NCBI RefSeq assembly: GCF_009867135.1
Contig: NZ_CP047226.1
Span: forward strand, 558,001-622,000
Direction of reading: 5' to 3'
DNA length: 64,000 bases
From: Moraxella osloensis
Lineage (GTDB): Bacteria > Pseudomonadota > Gammaproteobacteria > Pseudomonadales > Moraxellaceae
Made by a program: the position numbers and the translations under genes. The notes below the pieces were generated by a model that did no database searches, had not been told where the DNA came from, and saw only the letters and a program-made list of their open reading frames with translations. Of this stretch, positions 17,408 through 25,594 are shown piece after piece. How positions within the stretch are numbered: position 1 is the stretch's first letter; each line of letters starts with the position of its first letter.

Positions 17408-17500
17408 ATGAACCATCAATATGCCCAAGCTGCGTTGATTTCTGTCATCTCTATACTGATGGCATGGCTTATCATCATCTTAGTGACAGTGATTTATTGA
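17408..17500 (+). CDS. Possible 30-residue single-span membrane peptide
   Basis: A short frame, MNHQYAQAALISVISILMAWL..., is almost entirely one hydrophobic helix (ending IIILVTVIY). It starts 27 bp after the second bfr stop, with GGAATAACTGT ahead of the ATG. No family is recognised. It could be a small membrane protein co-expressed with the bacterioferritins or a chance frame. Confidence 0.35.
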   Translation: MNHQYAQAALISVISILMAWLIIILVTVIY

Positions 17501-17545
17501 TTGTCGTGTTTGGCATATTGGCATAACCAAGATGATGGGTGATTT

Positions 17546-17573
17546 CGGCTGGCAGAACGAAAACTGCCAGCCG
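17546..17573. terminator. Hairpin between the bfr operon and the convergent ADH gene
   Basis: A perfect 10-bp stem CGGCTGGCAG / CTGCCAGCCG with an 8-nt loop. The T tract is weak on both sides, so termination is likely but not certain. Confidence 0.55.
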
Positions 17574-17644
17574 TTTGGTGAGTTACTTTAAGGGGCTTTT
17601 TTACCCAAGATAAGTTTTAAAATATGGGTTTTACAAGGTGTGTT

Positions 17645-18643
17645 TTAAAAGTTTTCTAGTACAATTTTGCCTTTTGACTTACCTGATTCAAGCAGTTTAT
17701 GTGCTTTTTCCAAGTTTGCAGCGTTAATATTGCCTAGATTTTGGTTGAGGGTACTTCTAATTTTTTGCTGATCAACTAATTGGGCAACCTGTTGCAATAG
17801 ATTACCTTGCTTTTCGATATCATCGGTTTCAAACATTGAACGGGTGAACATGAGCTCCCAATGGATAGAAATAGATTTAGTCTTAAACGGCATAATATCA
17901 AAGGTTTGTGGATCATCGATCAATCCAAGCTTGCCTTGTGGTGCAATCAGAGAAACTATTTGCTTGATATAGGTGTCTGTATGATTGGTAGAGAAAACAT
18001 ATTTTGGTTTTTCAATGCCTAGTGTCTCGATTTGTTCGTTTAAATCTTTGCTATGATCAATGACATGGTCGGCACCCAATGATTTTACCCAAGATTTGGT
18101 TTCTTCACGTGAAGCAGTTGCTATAACGGTCAGATTGGTTTTTGCTTTTAGGAGTTGGATAGCAATTGACCCTACACCACCTGCACCACCAATAATTAAA
18201 ATACTACCAACGTCGGTTTCTGAAATTTGAAACCGATCAAACAGCATTTCCCATGCGGTGATAGCAGTTAATGGCAATGCTGCGGCTTCTGCATTAGATA
18301 CTGTAATTGGTTTAAGACTGATAATTCGTTCATCGACTGCTTGAAACTCAGCATTACTACCATCTCGGGTTAAATCGCCAGCATACCAAACCCAATCTCC
18401 TACTTTAAACGAGGTAACTTTTGGGCCAATTTCAATAATTTCACCAACGGCATCCCAACCTAAAATACGATTATTTGCTTCAGACGAATTTTTTCTCACT
18501 TTGGTATCAACGGGGTTTACAGAGATTGCCTGAACTTTTACCAGTACATCACGCTCCTTAAGCGTAGGCTTCGCTTTTTCAATATCTACCAATGAATTTT
18601 TAAAATCATCCTGGTTATTGATAACATACGATACGGCTTTCAT
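17645..18643 (-). CDS. Zinc-type alcohol dehydrogenase / quinone-oxidoreductase-like protein
   Basis: 332 residues of the MDR superfamily. A GroES-like N-terminal domain (VKVQAISVNPVDTKVR, ILGWDAVGEI) is followed by a Rossmann domain with IIGGAGGVGSIAIQLLKA (~150-165), the NADPH-binding glycine motif. The structural and catalytic zinc cysteines are absent, which fits zinc-independent quinone/enone reductases. It likely reduces quinones or alpha,beta-unsaturated carbonyls with NADPH. AAAAGGAC precedes the ATG. Its neighbours to the right are other electrophile-stress-type genes, but no copy of their operator was seen here. Confidence 0.82.
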   Translation of the reverse strand: MKAVSYVINNQDDFKNSLVDIEKAKPTLKERDVLVKVQAISVNPVDTKVRKNSSEANNRILGWDAVGEIIEIGPKVTSFKVGDWVWYAGDLTRDGSNAEFQAVDERIISLKPITVSNAEAAALPLTAITAWEMLFDRFQISETDVGSILIIGGAGGVGSIAIQLLKAKTNLTVIATASREETKSWVKSLGADHVIDHSKDLNEQIETLGIEKPKYVFSTNHTDTYIKQIVSLIAPQGKLGLIDDPQTFDIMPFKTKSISIHWELMFTRSMFETDDIEKQGNLLQQVAQLVDQQKIRSTLNQNLGNINAANLEKAHKLLESGKSKGKIVLENF

Positions 18644-19217
18644 GGATTTGTCCTTTTGTCATAGTATATTTAATAGCGGGTTAGTTTAATTATATGCAGT
18701 GTTTTTTAGTGTATTGCAGACAGGCTGGCTTGGGTCAGTCAGCCTAATCTGATAGAATTAATGAAAAATAGTTGATATTCTGAGGCTACGCTAGGCTAGG
18801 CTAGGCTAAAGGTGCAAGGTCAAGGGCGCAAGGTTAAGAATGCGAGCTAAGCTCACATTTTGCGGCTGTGGTTGCGCGAATGTGTTTGCGCGAAAAATAG
18901 CCCTCGGTAAAATGCCGTCATTTATTGTTGTACCAGTGTACCCAATCGAGGGTAGCGAGTGCAACATCATTTATACCTTGTCACTTATGCTTGTCACTTA
19001 TACTTGTTTCTTCGTTATGGTTAAAGCAAGCGTAAAGGAAGTAATATCAACCTCAAATTTAAGCTGCAGACATTCCCTACGACTTAAAGCGCAAATGTTT
19101 ATGTAACCTTTATACAACAAAGCTATGCGGTAAAGCCGTTTGACATGAATATGACAGTGGTTTAGACTCAATTTTGATTCTAGTCAATGTCGGCTAGTCA
19201 ATATTGGAGTATTAGTG
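18644..19217. other. 574-bp intergenic region
   Basis: No gene is supported. A plus-strand frame at 18840-19106 has no signature and an improbable composition. The segment 18788-18830 contains the short repeats ctaggctaggctaggcta and gcaaggtcaagggcgcaaggt, the same kind of degenerate tandem sequence seen elsewhere in the window. The right end holds the promoter of the ABM gene. Confidence 0.4.
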
Positions 19218-19520
19218 ATGGTTAAAACCGCTTTATATGTCCGTCTTGAAGCTAAACCAGGTAAAGAACAACAAGTAGAAGATTTCCTAAAAGCGGGTCT
19301 GCCTATCGTCAATGAAGAACCCGCCACAGTTGCATGGTTTGGGCTACGCCTTGGACCTTCAACCTTTGGTATTTTTGATGCATTCCCTGATGAGGCAGGT
19401 CGCGAAGCGCATTTATCGGGCAAGGTTGCCGCCGCTTTGATGGCTCAAGCAGATGAACTCTTTTCAGAACCCCCTTCTATTGAAAAAGTAGATGTGTTGG
19501 CAAGTAAACTACCAGCTTAG
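19218..19520 (+). CDS. Antibiotic-biosynthesis-monooxygenase-domain (YgiN-like) protein
   Basis: 100 residues, VKTALYVRLEAKPGKEQQVEDFL...; a ferredoxin-like ABM fold is indicated by the alternating beta/alpha pattern and the GPSTFGIFDAFPDEAGREAHL segment. Family members act as small quinol/quinone monooxygenases or as cofactor-less oxygenases. A GTG lies one codon upstream, but GGAGTATTAG spacing favours the ATG at 19218. It stands alone, with a strong terminator at 19584. A redox-stress role is inferred from its neighbours. Confidence 0.8.
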   Translation: MVKTALYVRLEAKPGKEQQVEDFLKAGLPIVNEEPATVAWFGLRLGPSTFGIFDAFPDEAGREAHLSGKVAAALMAQADELFSEPPSIEKVDVLASKLPA

Positions 19521-19583
19521 ATTGGAGCCTAATTCTAATAAGCTTAAGTCTTTTAAGCCTAATTCTTTTGAGCTTAAGCCTCT

Positions 19584-19630
19584 TAAAGAGCTGCCTAAAA
19601 CATTAACTAAAAAGCAGCTCTTTATTATAA
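19584..19630 (+). terminator. Terminator after the ABM gene
   Basis: An 11-bp stem TAAAGAGCTGC / GCAGCTCTTTA (19584-19594 and 19614-19624) is followed by ttataatt. Confidence 0.75.
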
Positions 19631-19939
19631 TTATATCACTTCACTTAAATCAGTCACTTAGCTAATCGGTCATCCCATACTGTATCATTGACGATTATTT
19701 GACTACATATATCCAATTACAATATTTTCTTAACTTGCTGAGAGCAATTAGCGTGAAGATTTAGACTTTGCGTCATTTAACTACTTACCCTGCAATTAAT
19801 CATACCGCTTTGTGGTTTTAATCGTTACCAAGTTTTAAATCAAGTTTTAAGCTAGCTAGCTATCTTACTTACAAAAACTGCTTTTCCCGATGGATTAAAT
19901 TTTATTATTTACACTATCAATAAATCTACACTACAAATA

Positions 19940-19958
19940 AATAGACGACTGGTCTATT
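19940..19958 (+). promoter_or_regulatory. NemR-like TetR-family operator
   Basis: The palindrome AATAGACGACTGGTCTATT matches, in reverse complement, the site upstream of the TetR gene at 22070-22086 (shared core tagaccagtcgt). It resembles the TAGACC...GGTCTA operator known for NemR. Confidence 0.7.
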
Positions 19959-20212
19959 TTTGTGTATAGTGACGGCATGATGACAGCAAAATCCCAGTGT
20001 TGACCAACGTTTGCAGTATTGAGTAATTTTCTAAGTTTGTTGGACAGATAATGTTTGCCTATATATCAGTCGCGCAATCTTTTTCAATGCTATTAGTCAA
20101 TGCTATTAAATAACGGATTGATTTGCTCGGCATCTTGTACATTGCGCACACGACTTCCTGCTGTGCTCATGTAGCAATAACCTAAATTCTAAAAACTATC
20201 AGAGAAAATAAT

Positions 20213-20896
20213 ATGAAAATTTTACTTGTTCTGACCTCACATGACAAACTCGGCAATACTGGTAAGAAAACAGGTTTTTGGCTAGAAGAACTTGCGGCAC
20301 CGTATTACACCTTTATTGATGCCGGTGCTGAAGTTACCCTAGCATCACCTCAAGGTGGGCAGCCACCGCTAGACCCAAAAAGTAACTTAGCCGATGCACA
20401 AACTGAAACCACGCATCGCTTTGAAGCAGATCCCGTGGCAATGCAAGCGTTGGCACATACGCATAAACTTAGCGAAATTTCTATCGCTGATTATGATGCC
20501 GTGTTTTACCCAGGCGGACATGGTCCATTGTGGGATTTAGCAGAAGATCCGATTTCAATTGCTCTGATTGAACAAGCGATTGAGTCAGGAAAACCTGTTG
20601 CTACAGTTTGTCACGCACCAGGTGTTCTTCGTCATGTAAAAACCAGGGATGGCAAGCCTTTGGTCAGCGGTAAATCCGTGACAGGTTTTAGCAATACGGA
20701 AGAAGAAGCAGTAGGATTGACCGAAGTTGTACCGTTTTTGGTCGAAGATATGCTCAAAGAAAGAGGTGGTCATTATTCTAAAGCGGATGACTGGCAAGTG
20801 TATGTCCAAGTAGATGGCTTACTAATTACTGGACAAAATCCTGCTTCTTCTGCTGCAACCGCAAGCGCACTGCTTGAATTGTTAAATAAGGAGTAG
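20213..20896 (+). CDS. DJ-1/PfpI family (type 1 glutamine amidotransferase-like, Hsp31-type) protein
   Basis: 227 residues. The nucleophile elbow TVCHAPG places Cys133 and His134, with Glu25 or Glu26 (FWLEELAAP) as the partner acid, and FYPGGHGPLWDL is the Hsp31/glyoxalase III-like signature. Such proteins act as glutathione-independent glyoxalases, deglycases or chaperones under carbonyl stress. It is followed after 3 bp by a DUF1330 gene, so the two are co-translated. The upstream TetR-type operator suggests induction by reactive electrophiles. Confidence 0.85.
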   Translation: MKILLVLTSHDKLGNTGKKTGFWLEELAAPYYTFIDAGAEVTLASPQGGQPPLDPKSNLADAQTETTHRFEADPVAMQALAHTHKLSEISIADYDAVFYPGGHGPLWDLAEDPISIALIEQAIESGKPVATVCHAPGVLRHVKTRDGKPLVSGKSVTGFSNTEEEAVGLTEVVPFLVEDMLKERGGHYSKADDWQVYVQVDGLLITGQNPASSAATASALLELLNKE

Positions 20897-20899
20897 CCC

Positions 20900-21199
20900 A
20901 TGTCTGCGTATGTGGTATTTACCCGTGAGCAAACTACGGACGCTGAGGAACTGGCGCAATATGCACAAAAAGCGCCGCTTGCTCGTGAAGGTCGTGAGCT
21001 AACACCCTTGGCTTTTTATGGTCAATTAGAAGTGCTTGAAGGCAATGAAATTGAAGGCGCTGTTATTTTACGCTTTCCTGATATGGCAGCCGCGCGAGAC
21101 TGGTATAACAGTCCCGTCTATCAAGAAGCATTACAACATCGCCTAAAAGGAGCAAATTATCGTGCCTTTATCATTGAAGGTGTTGAAGACGCTATTTAA
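20900..21199 (+). CDS. DUF1330 family protein
   Basis: 99 residues, MSAYVVFTREQTTDAEEL..., with the conserved LEVLEGNEIEGAVILRFPDMAAARDWYNSPVYQEAL segment that defines DUF1330, a dimeric alpha-beta barrel family of unknown biochemical function. AAGGAGTAGCCC precedes the ATG, overlapping the stop of the DJ-1/PfpI gene. Its function is unassigned; the operon suggests a link with carbonyl or quinone stress. Confidence 0.82.
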   Translation: MSAYVVFTREQTTDAEELAQYAQKAPLAREGRELTPLAFYGQLEVLEGNEIEGAVILRFPDMAAARDWYNSPVYQEALQHRLKGANYRAFIIEGVEDAI

Positions 21200-21290
21200 A
21201 AAAAGCACTTTAAGAAAAAGCACTGCTATCAAATGTACTAACCTACAAGTTAGTACATAGTAGATTATGCATTGTTATCAAATTAATGTG

Positions 21291-21335
21291 ATAGCAGCCC
21301 ATTCATACATAATGATTGGGCTGCTATTACAATTT
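21291..21335 (+). terminator. Terminator after the DJ-1/DUF1330 operon
   Basis: An 11-bp stem ATAGCAGCCCA / TGGGCTGCTAT (21291-21301 and 21317-21327) is followed by tacaattttt. Confidence 0.7.
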
Positions 21336-21360
21336 TTGCAGCTATCATTGTCGTGAAGCC

Positions 21361-21430
21361 AAGATAGTGAAGCTAAGTTATTGAGGTTAAGTTAGTGAGG
21401 TGAAGTTAGTGAGGTGAAGCTAGCAAAGCT
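21361..21430. repeat. Five 14-bp tandem repeats
   Basis: Units at 21361, 21375, 21389, 21403 and 21417 have the consensus aagttagtgaggtg; the third and fourth are identical. The array sits between convergent genes and ends just before the TetR stop codon. Confidence 0.85.
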
Positions 21431-21435
21431 AACTT

Positions 21436-22044
21436 TTAAGACTGTCCACTTTTTAATAAAAACGCCGTCGCTTTTAGCGCTTGATGTAAGGGTGTTTTAT
21501 CTTTTTGTAGCTTACTTAATAACGCTGCGCCCACCCACATTTGGTAAGTCACTTGGGCTACCGTCAAGGCATCAGTATCTGCTTGGATAGACCCATCTTG
21601 CTTGCCCAAAACGATGACCTCAGCAATCCGCTTGATTACCTTATCGACGCCATCGGACATAATAGCGCGCATATCTTCAGATAGGTCAGCGACTTCTGCA
21701 GCAAGTTTTACAATTAAACAGCTATCTGCCCAACTACATGCCGCATCAGGATCTTCAATCCATAGGTTAAAATACCCGATTAGTTTTTGATAAGCGGATT
21801 GGTCGCTACGCCATAGTTCATCTAAACGGCGTTGGTAATTATCTACATAATACTGTACCAATTCACAGCCGAAAGACTCTTTAGATTTGAAGTAATGATA
21901 AAATGAACCTTTAGGAATCTCGCAGCTTTGTAATATTTCTTGTAATCCCACACCGCTAAAACCTTTACGCAAAATCAGGTCAGAACTGGTGTTAAGAATG
22001 TGTAAGCGTTTCGTTTCAGACTTCTTGATAGGGGCATGCTCCAT
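21436..22044 (-). CDS. TetR/AcrR family repressor (NemR/AcuR-like)
   Basis: 202 residues from the chosen ATG. The N-terminal helix-turn-helix reads ILNTSSDLILRKGFSGVGLQEILQSCEIPKGSFYHYFKSKESFG, followed by an all-helical ligand domain with several Cys (Cys75-88 region, DAACSWADSCL), where NemR-type repressors sense electrophiles. A longer frame starts at 22110, but it would put the operator inside the coding region, so the ATG at 22044 is preferred. The operator lies 26-42 bp upstream, and a matching copy precedes the DJ-1 operon, indicating autoregulation plus control of that operon. Confidence 0.85.
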   Translation of the reverse strand: MEHAPIKKSETKRLHILNTSSDLILRKGFSGVGLQEILQSCEIPKGSFYHYFKSKESFGCELVQYYVDNYQRRLDELWRSDQSAYQKLIGYFNLWIEDPDAACSWADSCLIVKLAAEVADLSEDMRAIMSDGVDKVIKRIAEVIVLGKQDGSIQADTDALTVAQVTYQMWVGAALLSKLQKDKTPLHQALKATAFLLKSGQS

Positions 22045-22069
22045 AGTTATTGTGCCGGCTATTATAAAA

Positions 22070-22086
22070 AATAGACCAGTCGTATT
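22070..22086 (-). promoter_or_regulatory. TetR operator upstream of its own gene
   Basis: AATAGACCAGTCGTATT is the near reverse complement of the palindrome at 19940-19958 and lies just upstream of the repressor start codon, a standard autoregulatory position. Confidence 0.7.
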
Positions 22087-22374
22087 GTTTTTATTATAAC
22101 TTATCTGCAATGAATGTAAAGACGTTTTCCTTGAAAGCGTTAACTATTAACAAAAATAATTCAATATAAAACAAGGATTTATATCAAATTAGGCAGGGAT
22201 CGGATGATTGATTCAGGCAGTCAAGACCAAGTAACAGTCTAAACCCAATGACATAAGTATGGATTTAAAAAATATGGCTTTAAAATAGGGATTGACGCTA
22301 ATTGCTATTTGATTATTACAATCCAAAAAATAAAAAACCACTGAGGTCTAATGCACCTAAGTGGTTGTTTTATA
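22087..22374. other. Intergenic region before the tRNA
   Basis: AT-rich sequence with no recognisable gene. It ends in the terminator of the minus-strand tRNA. Confidence 0.4.
22325..22366 (-). terminator. Terminator of the tRNA gene
   Basis: On the minus strand AACCACTTAGGT pairs with ACCTCAGTGGTT (one mismatch), followed by TTTTTTATTTTTT. It starts 9 bp after the tRNA 3' end. Confidence 0.8.
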
Positions 22375-22451
22375 TGGTGGGCCCACACAGACTTGAACTG
22401 TGGACCAAAGGATTATGAGTCCTCTGCTCTAACCAACTGAGCTATAGGCCC
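22375..22451 (-). tRNA. tRNA with anticodon CAT (tRNA-Ile2 or elongator tRNA-Met)
   Basis: 77 nt including an encoded CCA. The acceptor stem GGGCCTA pairs with TGGGCCC, the D arm is AGCTCAGTTGGTTAGAGC, the anticodon loop is CTCATAA, and the T loop is GTTCAAGTC. The anticodon CAT could be Met, or Ile2 if C34 becomes lysidine. The TTGGTC variable region and overall body look closer to gammaproteobacterial tRNA-Ile2 than to the usual elongator Met, but this is not certain. Confidence 0.92.
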
Positions 22452-22601
22452 GAAAGGGTAGTATCACAAATATTGCCAAGCAAATTTGTCAAAACTAGGC
22501 TGATTATAATACCTTAAAAAATTATTTTTGCAATGTGGAAATGGATAATTTTATGCAAAATGCTGATTAAATCAGCATAAACTTGTCTCACCGAATACGC
22601 A

Positions 22602-23417
22602 TTATTTGTCTTGTGTCACCGCAATCATCACACCCATATATTTATTGTCATTGCGTGACAGCGTCTGACTATACAATGCCGAGGCACTACCGCCATCCAA
22701 AAACAACGCATTGTCACAGCCCAATTGCGATTTGAACAAATCGGCAAACTCATAAAAGCTGACAGGGATATCGCTTATCACAAATTTGACGCGGCTAGGA
22801 TTGCGACCACACACGCCAACACCATTGCGGTATTTTCTCGAGGTACTATTGGCATCAAATGCCGGATGGATGTTACCATCGATGACCAGCATGGGTCCAG
22901 ATTGGGTGGCGAAGGTCGGTTTTGCCCCACTTGCCAGTTTTTTTGCCATGCTTTGACTTTCAGTGATATAAAAACCTTGATGGTCTTGCCAAAATACCCC
23001 GTTGGGCATTAGGTGAAAGTTGCCGCCGCCTTGCTTGAGATTTAGGGCTCGGATTTGCTTGCCATTGATGACCGTATATCCAATCGGTGCAAAATTGCCA
23101 TCGTACATCCCTGCATTCATCGCAAATAACAAGGTTTTGGCAGGTTGCTCACTTGCCAAATAATCGCGCAGGGCAGTAAAGGTGAGTAATAATGGGTGGC
23201 TCGTGGACGAGGGGTTTTGCCACTGCAGTGAAAAATTCGCCGCGTTTTTAGCATCAAGCTCGCAGATACTATAGTCGAACGGCTGGTTTTTACGCTGACA
23301 ATCTGGGACGGCTTTGACAGTAAACTGACGTGCCAAACCGATACTTGCCACCAATAATAGCGCCAAGCATAGGCTGACAACAACCGCTTGTGTTTTTGTG
23401 ATATTTGAGAGGGTCAT
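22602..23417 (-). CDS. Phosphodiester-glycosidase-domain (NAGPA/DUF2233, YigE-like) exported protein
   Basis: 271 residues. One hydrophobic segment at ~11-30 acts as signal anchor or uncleaved signal. The NAGPA-type domain shows FAMNAGMYDGNFAPIGYTVINGKQIRALN, NGVFWQDHQGFYI, TQSGPMLVIDG and a C-terminal ALFLDGGSASALYS, the conserved family motifs. These proteins are thought to hydrolyse phosphodiester-linked sugars; the substrate in this group is unknown. Probably periplasmic. No operon partner is present; it is monocistronic between the tRNA and ndk. Confidence 0.85.
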   Translation of the reverse strand: MTLSNITKTQAVVVSLCLALLLVASIGLARQFTVKAVPDCQRKNQPFDYSICELDAKNAANFSLQWQNPSSTSHPLLLTFTALRDYLASEQPAKTLLFAMNAGMYDGNFAPIGYTVINGKQIRALNLKQGGGNFHLMPNGVFWQDHQGFYITESQSMAKKLASGAKPTFATQSGPMLVIDGNIHPAFDANSTSRKYRNGVGVCGRNPSRVKFVISDIPVSFYEFADLFKSQLGCDNALFLDGGSASALYSQTLSRNDNKYMGVMIAVTQDK

Positions 23418-23716
23418 ACCATCGAGAGAAAATTTAAGCTATTGGCTATTATATCATTTGCGTATCACAGAATATATCCGCCATTTATTACAAAAAACTT
23501 GTTCAACTTGATATTCTAGCAATTTCGACTTAACAGTGATGAATTAAACTAGTTTTTGCCCTCAATATCATTATAATAGGCAACTAAGAGCAGCACCCCG
23601 CTTTTATTCAAATCTTCAAATCGCGATTTGACAGAGCCATCAGGCAGGGTACTGGCTGTTTTTACAGTTTCTAGCACTTAAAATCATAATCCCCTTCTAT
23701 TTTAAAGGAAATTAAC

Positions 23717-24148
23717 ATGGCCATTGAACGTACGTTATCAATTATCAAACCTGACGCAGTTGCAGGCAACCACATTGGCGAAATCTACAGCCGTTTTGAA
23801 AAAGCAGGCTTAAAAGTTGTGGCAGCAAAAATGTTGCATTTAGACAACGAAAAGGCGGGCGGTTTCTACGCTGAGCACAAAGAACGTCCATTTTACAATG
23901 ATTTAGTCTCTTTCATGACTTCAGGTCCAGTGGTAGTATCAGTACTTGAAGGGGAAAACGCAGTGGCTAACCACCGTGAAATCATGGGCGCTACCAACCC
24001 AAAAGACGCCGCTGAAGGCACTATCCGTCGTGACTTTGCTAACAGCATTGATGAAAACGCGGTTCACGGTTCAGACTCAACCACATCTGCAGCCCGTGAA
24101 ATCAGCTATTTTTTCAATGACAATGAAGTTTGCCCACGTACGCGTTAA
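23717..24148 (+). CDS. ndk: Nucleoside diphosphate kinase
   Basis: 143 residues. It opens [25 protein letters not shown] and contains the catalytic histidine segment in [13 protein letters not shown], the standard Ndk active site. It transfers the gamma phosphate between nucleoside triphosphates and diphosphates in the cytoplasm. The length is typical of the family. AAAGGAAATTAAC precedes the ATG, and a strong terminator follows at 24161. Confidence 0.97.
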   Translation: MAIERTLSIIKPDAVAGNHIGEIYSRFEKAGLKVVAAKMLHLDNEKAGGFYAEHKERPFYNDLVSFMTSGPVVVSVLEGENAVANHREIMGATNPKDAAEGTIRRDFANSIDENAVHGSDSTTSAAREISYFFNDNEVCPRTR

Positions 24149-24160
24149 TCTTGACATAAT

Positions 24161-24192
24161 AAAAAACGGCTTAAATTTTAAGCCGTTTTTTT
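24161..24192 (+). terminator. Terminator of ndk
   Basis: The stem AAAAAACGGCTTAAA / TTTAAGCCGTTTTTT has a two-base loop and ends in a T run. Confidence 0.9.
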
Positions 24193-24439
24193 ATTGCCTA
24201 TCACTCGGCTGAGCTATCATTGAAAAGTAGCAATGCAAAAACAAGGATGCAAAATTAATATTAATAGTTTTATTAAGGAAACTAAAGAAACTTAATTTAA
24301 CAATTCATAACAAAGAGCACATAGAGCACAGGCGCAAATCCGCTAAAATAAATCCATAACGACATAAATACAAACTTTGTTGACTACGATATTACTAAGA
24401 CAGAATCATTAAGACAAAAAATAAAATAAACAACGATAA

Positions 24440-24586
24440 AAATAAAAAAGCCATAATTTGGCATTATGGCTAACATCAGTAAAACAAAGAAATAAGTGAA
24501 ACAAAGAAGAAAGAAACAATAAAAATAAAAACAAGTAGTGCATTACCCACTCCCATCAAGTTCCCCACTTGATGGGTTTATTTTTA
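24440..24586 (-). ncRNA. Candidate small RNA
   Basis: On the minus strand, TATAAT (~24588-24593) is followed by a 9-bp hairpin CCCATCAAG / CTTGATGGG (24552-24576), then a U-rich stretch without strong structure, then a terminator-like hairpin AGCCATAAT / ATTATGGCT (24449-24471) and a T-rich tail. This order resembles Hfq-dependent small RNAs. No known RNA family is recognised. The first hairpin could instead be a plus-strand terminator. Confidence 0.35.
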
Positions 24587-24608
24587 TATTATATAACGTT
24601 ATATAATA
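24587..24608. promoter_or_regulatory. 22-bp perfect palindrome over a possible promoter
   Basis: The half site tattatataac meets its complement at a central CG. It overlaps a TATAAT on the minus strand, as an operator would. No matching copy was seen elsewhere in the window. Confidence 0.45.
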
Positions 24609-24920
24609 AAATACCATAGCAATTTACTAGGATTTATCAATTTTTTTAGACGTTATACGGGAAATCTCGTTTGACACCCAATTTTTAACTCAAGCATTGA
24701 TAGTAACTGGTTATGCCAAGTTTTTATTCAAAGTCGTTATTCGAATGCTATTCAAAATCGTTATCCAAAGTTTTTATTCTAAGCTGTTATTTAAGGCAGC
24801 CTAACTACTTGTAAATCAGACTTTAACCGTTAAAATAGAGTCCATTAAAACAGTCATTGTTAAACCAAACAGAATGGCCTACCAAAATTACGACAGCAAG
24901 ATAAAAAAATAGGATTAACC

Positions 24921-25421
24921 ATGATAAGAATCGGTCAGGGTATTGATGTTCATGCCTTTGTCAACGACGGCACAGAAAACCAATTTATAACTTTAGGCGG
25001 GGTGAAAATTCCCCATACCCACAGTTTGCTTGCGCATTCTGATGGCGATGTGGTGTTGCATGCGTTGTGTGATGCGTTGCTTGGTGCATTGGCACTGGGC
25101 GATATTGGGCAGTTTTTCCCAGATACTGATGAGCGGTTTCGCAATATAGATTCGACCATTTTGCTGAACCAAGTTTACCAATTTATCCAATCAAAAGGCT
25201 TTGCGCTTATCAATGCTGACATCACCATCATGGCGGAGCGTCCAAAACTATTGCCTTATCGTACCGAGATTCAATCGCGTATTGCCGGTGTCATGGGCTG
25301 CGCGGTTGATCAAATCAGCGTCAAAGCTACCACGACTGAAAAGCTTGGGTTTACCGGTCGTCAAGAAGGAATTATGGTGAGCTGCGTGGTGTTGCTTGAA
25401 CAAGTGACTTCATCAAATTAA
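24921..25421 (+). CDS. ispF: 2-C-methyl-D-erythritol 2,4-cyclodiphosphate synthase
   Basis: 166 residues. The metal-binding GIDVHAF (Asp9, His11), the LLAHSDGDVVLHALCDALLGA signature, DIGQFFPDTD and a C-terminal VKATTTEKLGFTGRQEGI are all present. It converts CDP-ME-2-phosphate to MEcPP in the MEP isoprenoid pathway. ispD, its usual neighbour, is not adjacent. The ATG follows AATAGGATTAACC. It lies ahead of grxD and dnaX on the same strand but probably has its own promoter. Confidence 0.96.
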   Translation: MIRIGQGIDVHAFVNDGTENQFITLGGVKIPHTHSLLAHSDGDVVLHALCDALLGALALGDIGQFFPDTDERFRNIDSTILLNQVYQFIQSKGFALINADITIMAERPKLLPYRTEIQSRIAGVMGCAVDQISVKATTTEKLGFTGRQEGIMVSCVVLLEQVTSSN

Positions 25422-25594
25422 TAGAATTTGTGGGTGATTTTGCTGCTGACTTTTTTGGGGTGGGCATCTTGAATGCTTACTTTCGGCAGCCAAAATAGCG
25501 TATAATAGCAACCCTGCACTCATTATTAGTGAGTCAAATTCTAGCTGTGAAGATAGCGCTCTACTTTAACAAGGGTCTGACAAAGGAATTTCAT

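Larger units (their letters stand above)
19521..20212. other. 692-bp intergenic region with terminator and TetR operator
   Basis: No gene is seen. It holds repetitive words (cttaag, aagcctaattctttt) at 19530-19590, a terminator at 19584-19630, AT-rich DNA, and a regulator palindrome at 19940-19958. The operator is ~255 bp before the DJ-1/PfpI start, so a long 5' untranslated leader or an undetected short gene may lie between. Confidence 0.5.
24193..24920. other. Long gap between ndk and ispF
   Basis: About 730 bp contain no protein gene. Two strong hairpins (24449-24471 and 24552-24576), a 22-bp perfect palindrome at 24587-24608 and degenerate attcaaag/ttattc repeats at 24715-24800 are present. 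The structure suggests a small RNA gene on the minus strand, listed separately. The right part carries the ispF promoter. Confidence 0.5.

Noticed and set aside
18840-19106. 88-residue plus-strand frame
   Set aside because: It lies in repetitive intergenic DNA, has no recognisable domain and lacks a ribosome site.
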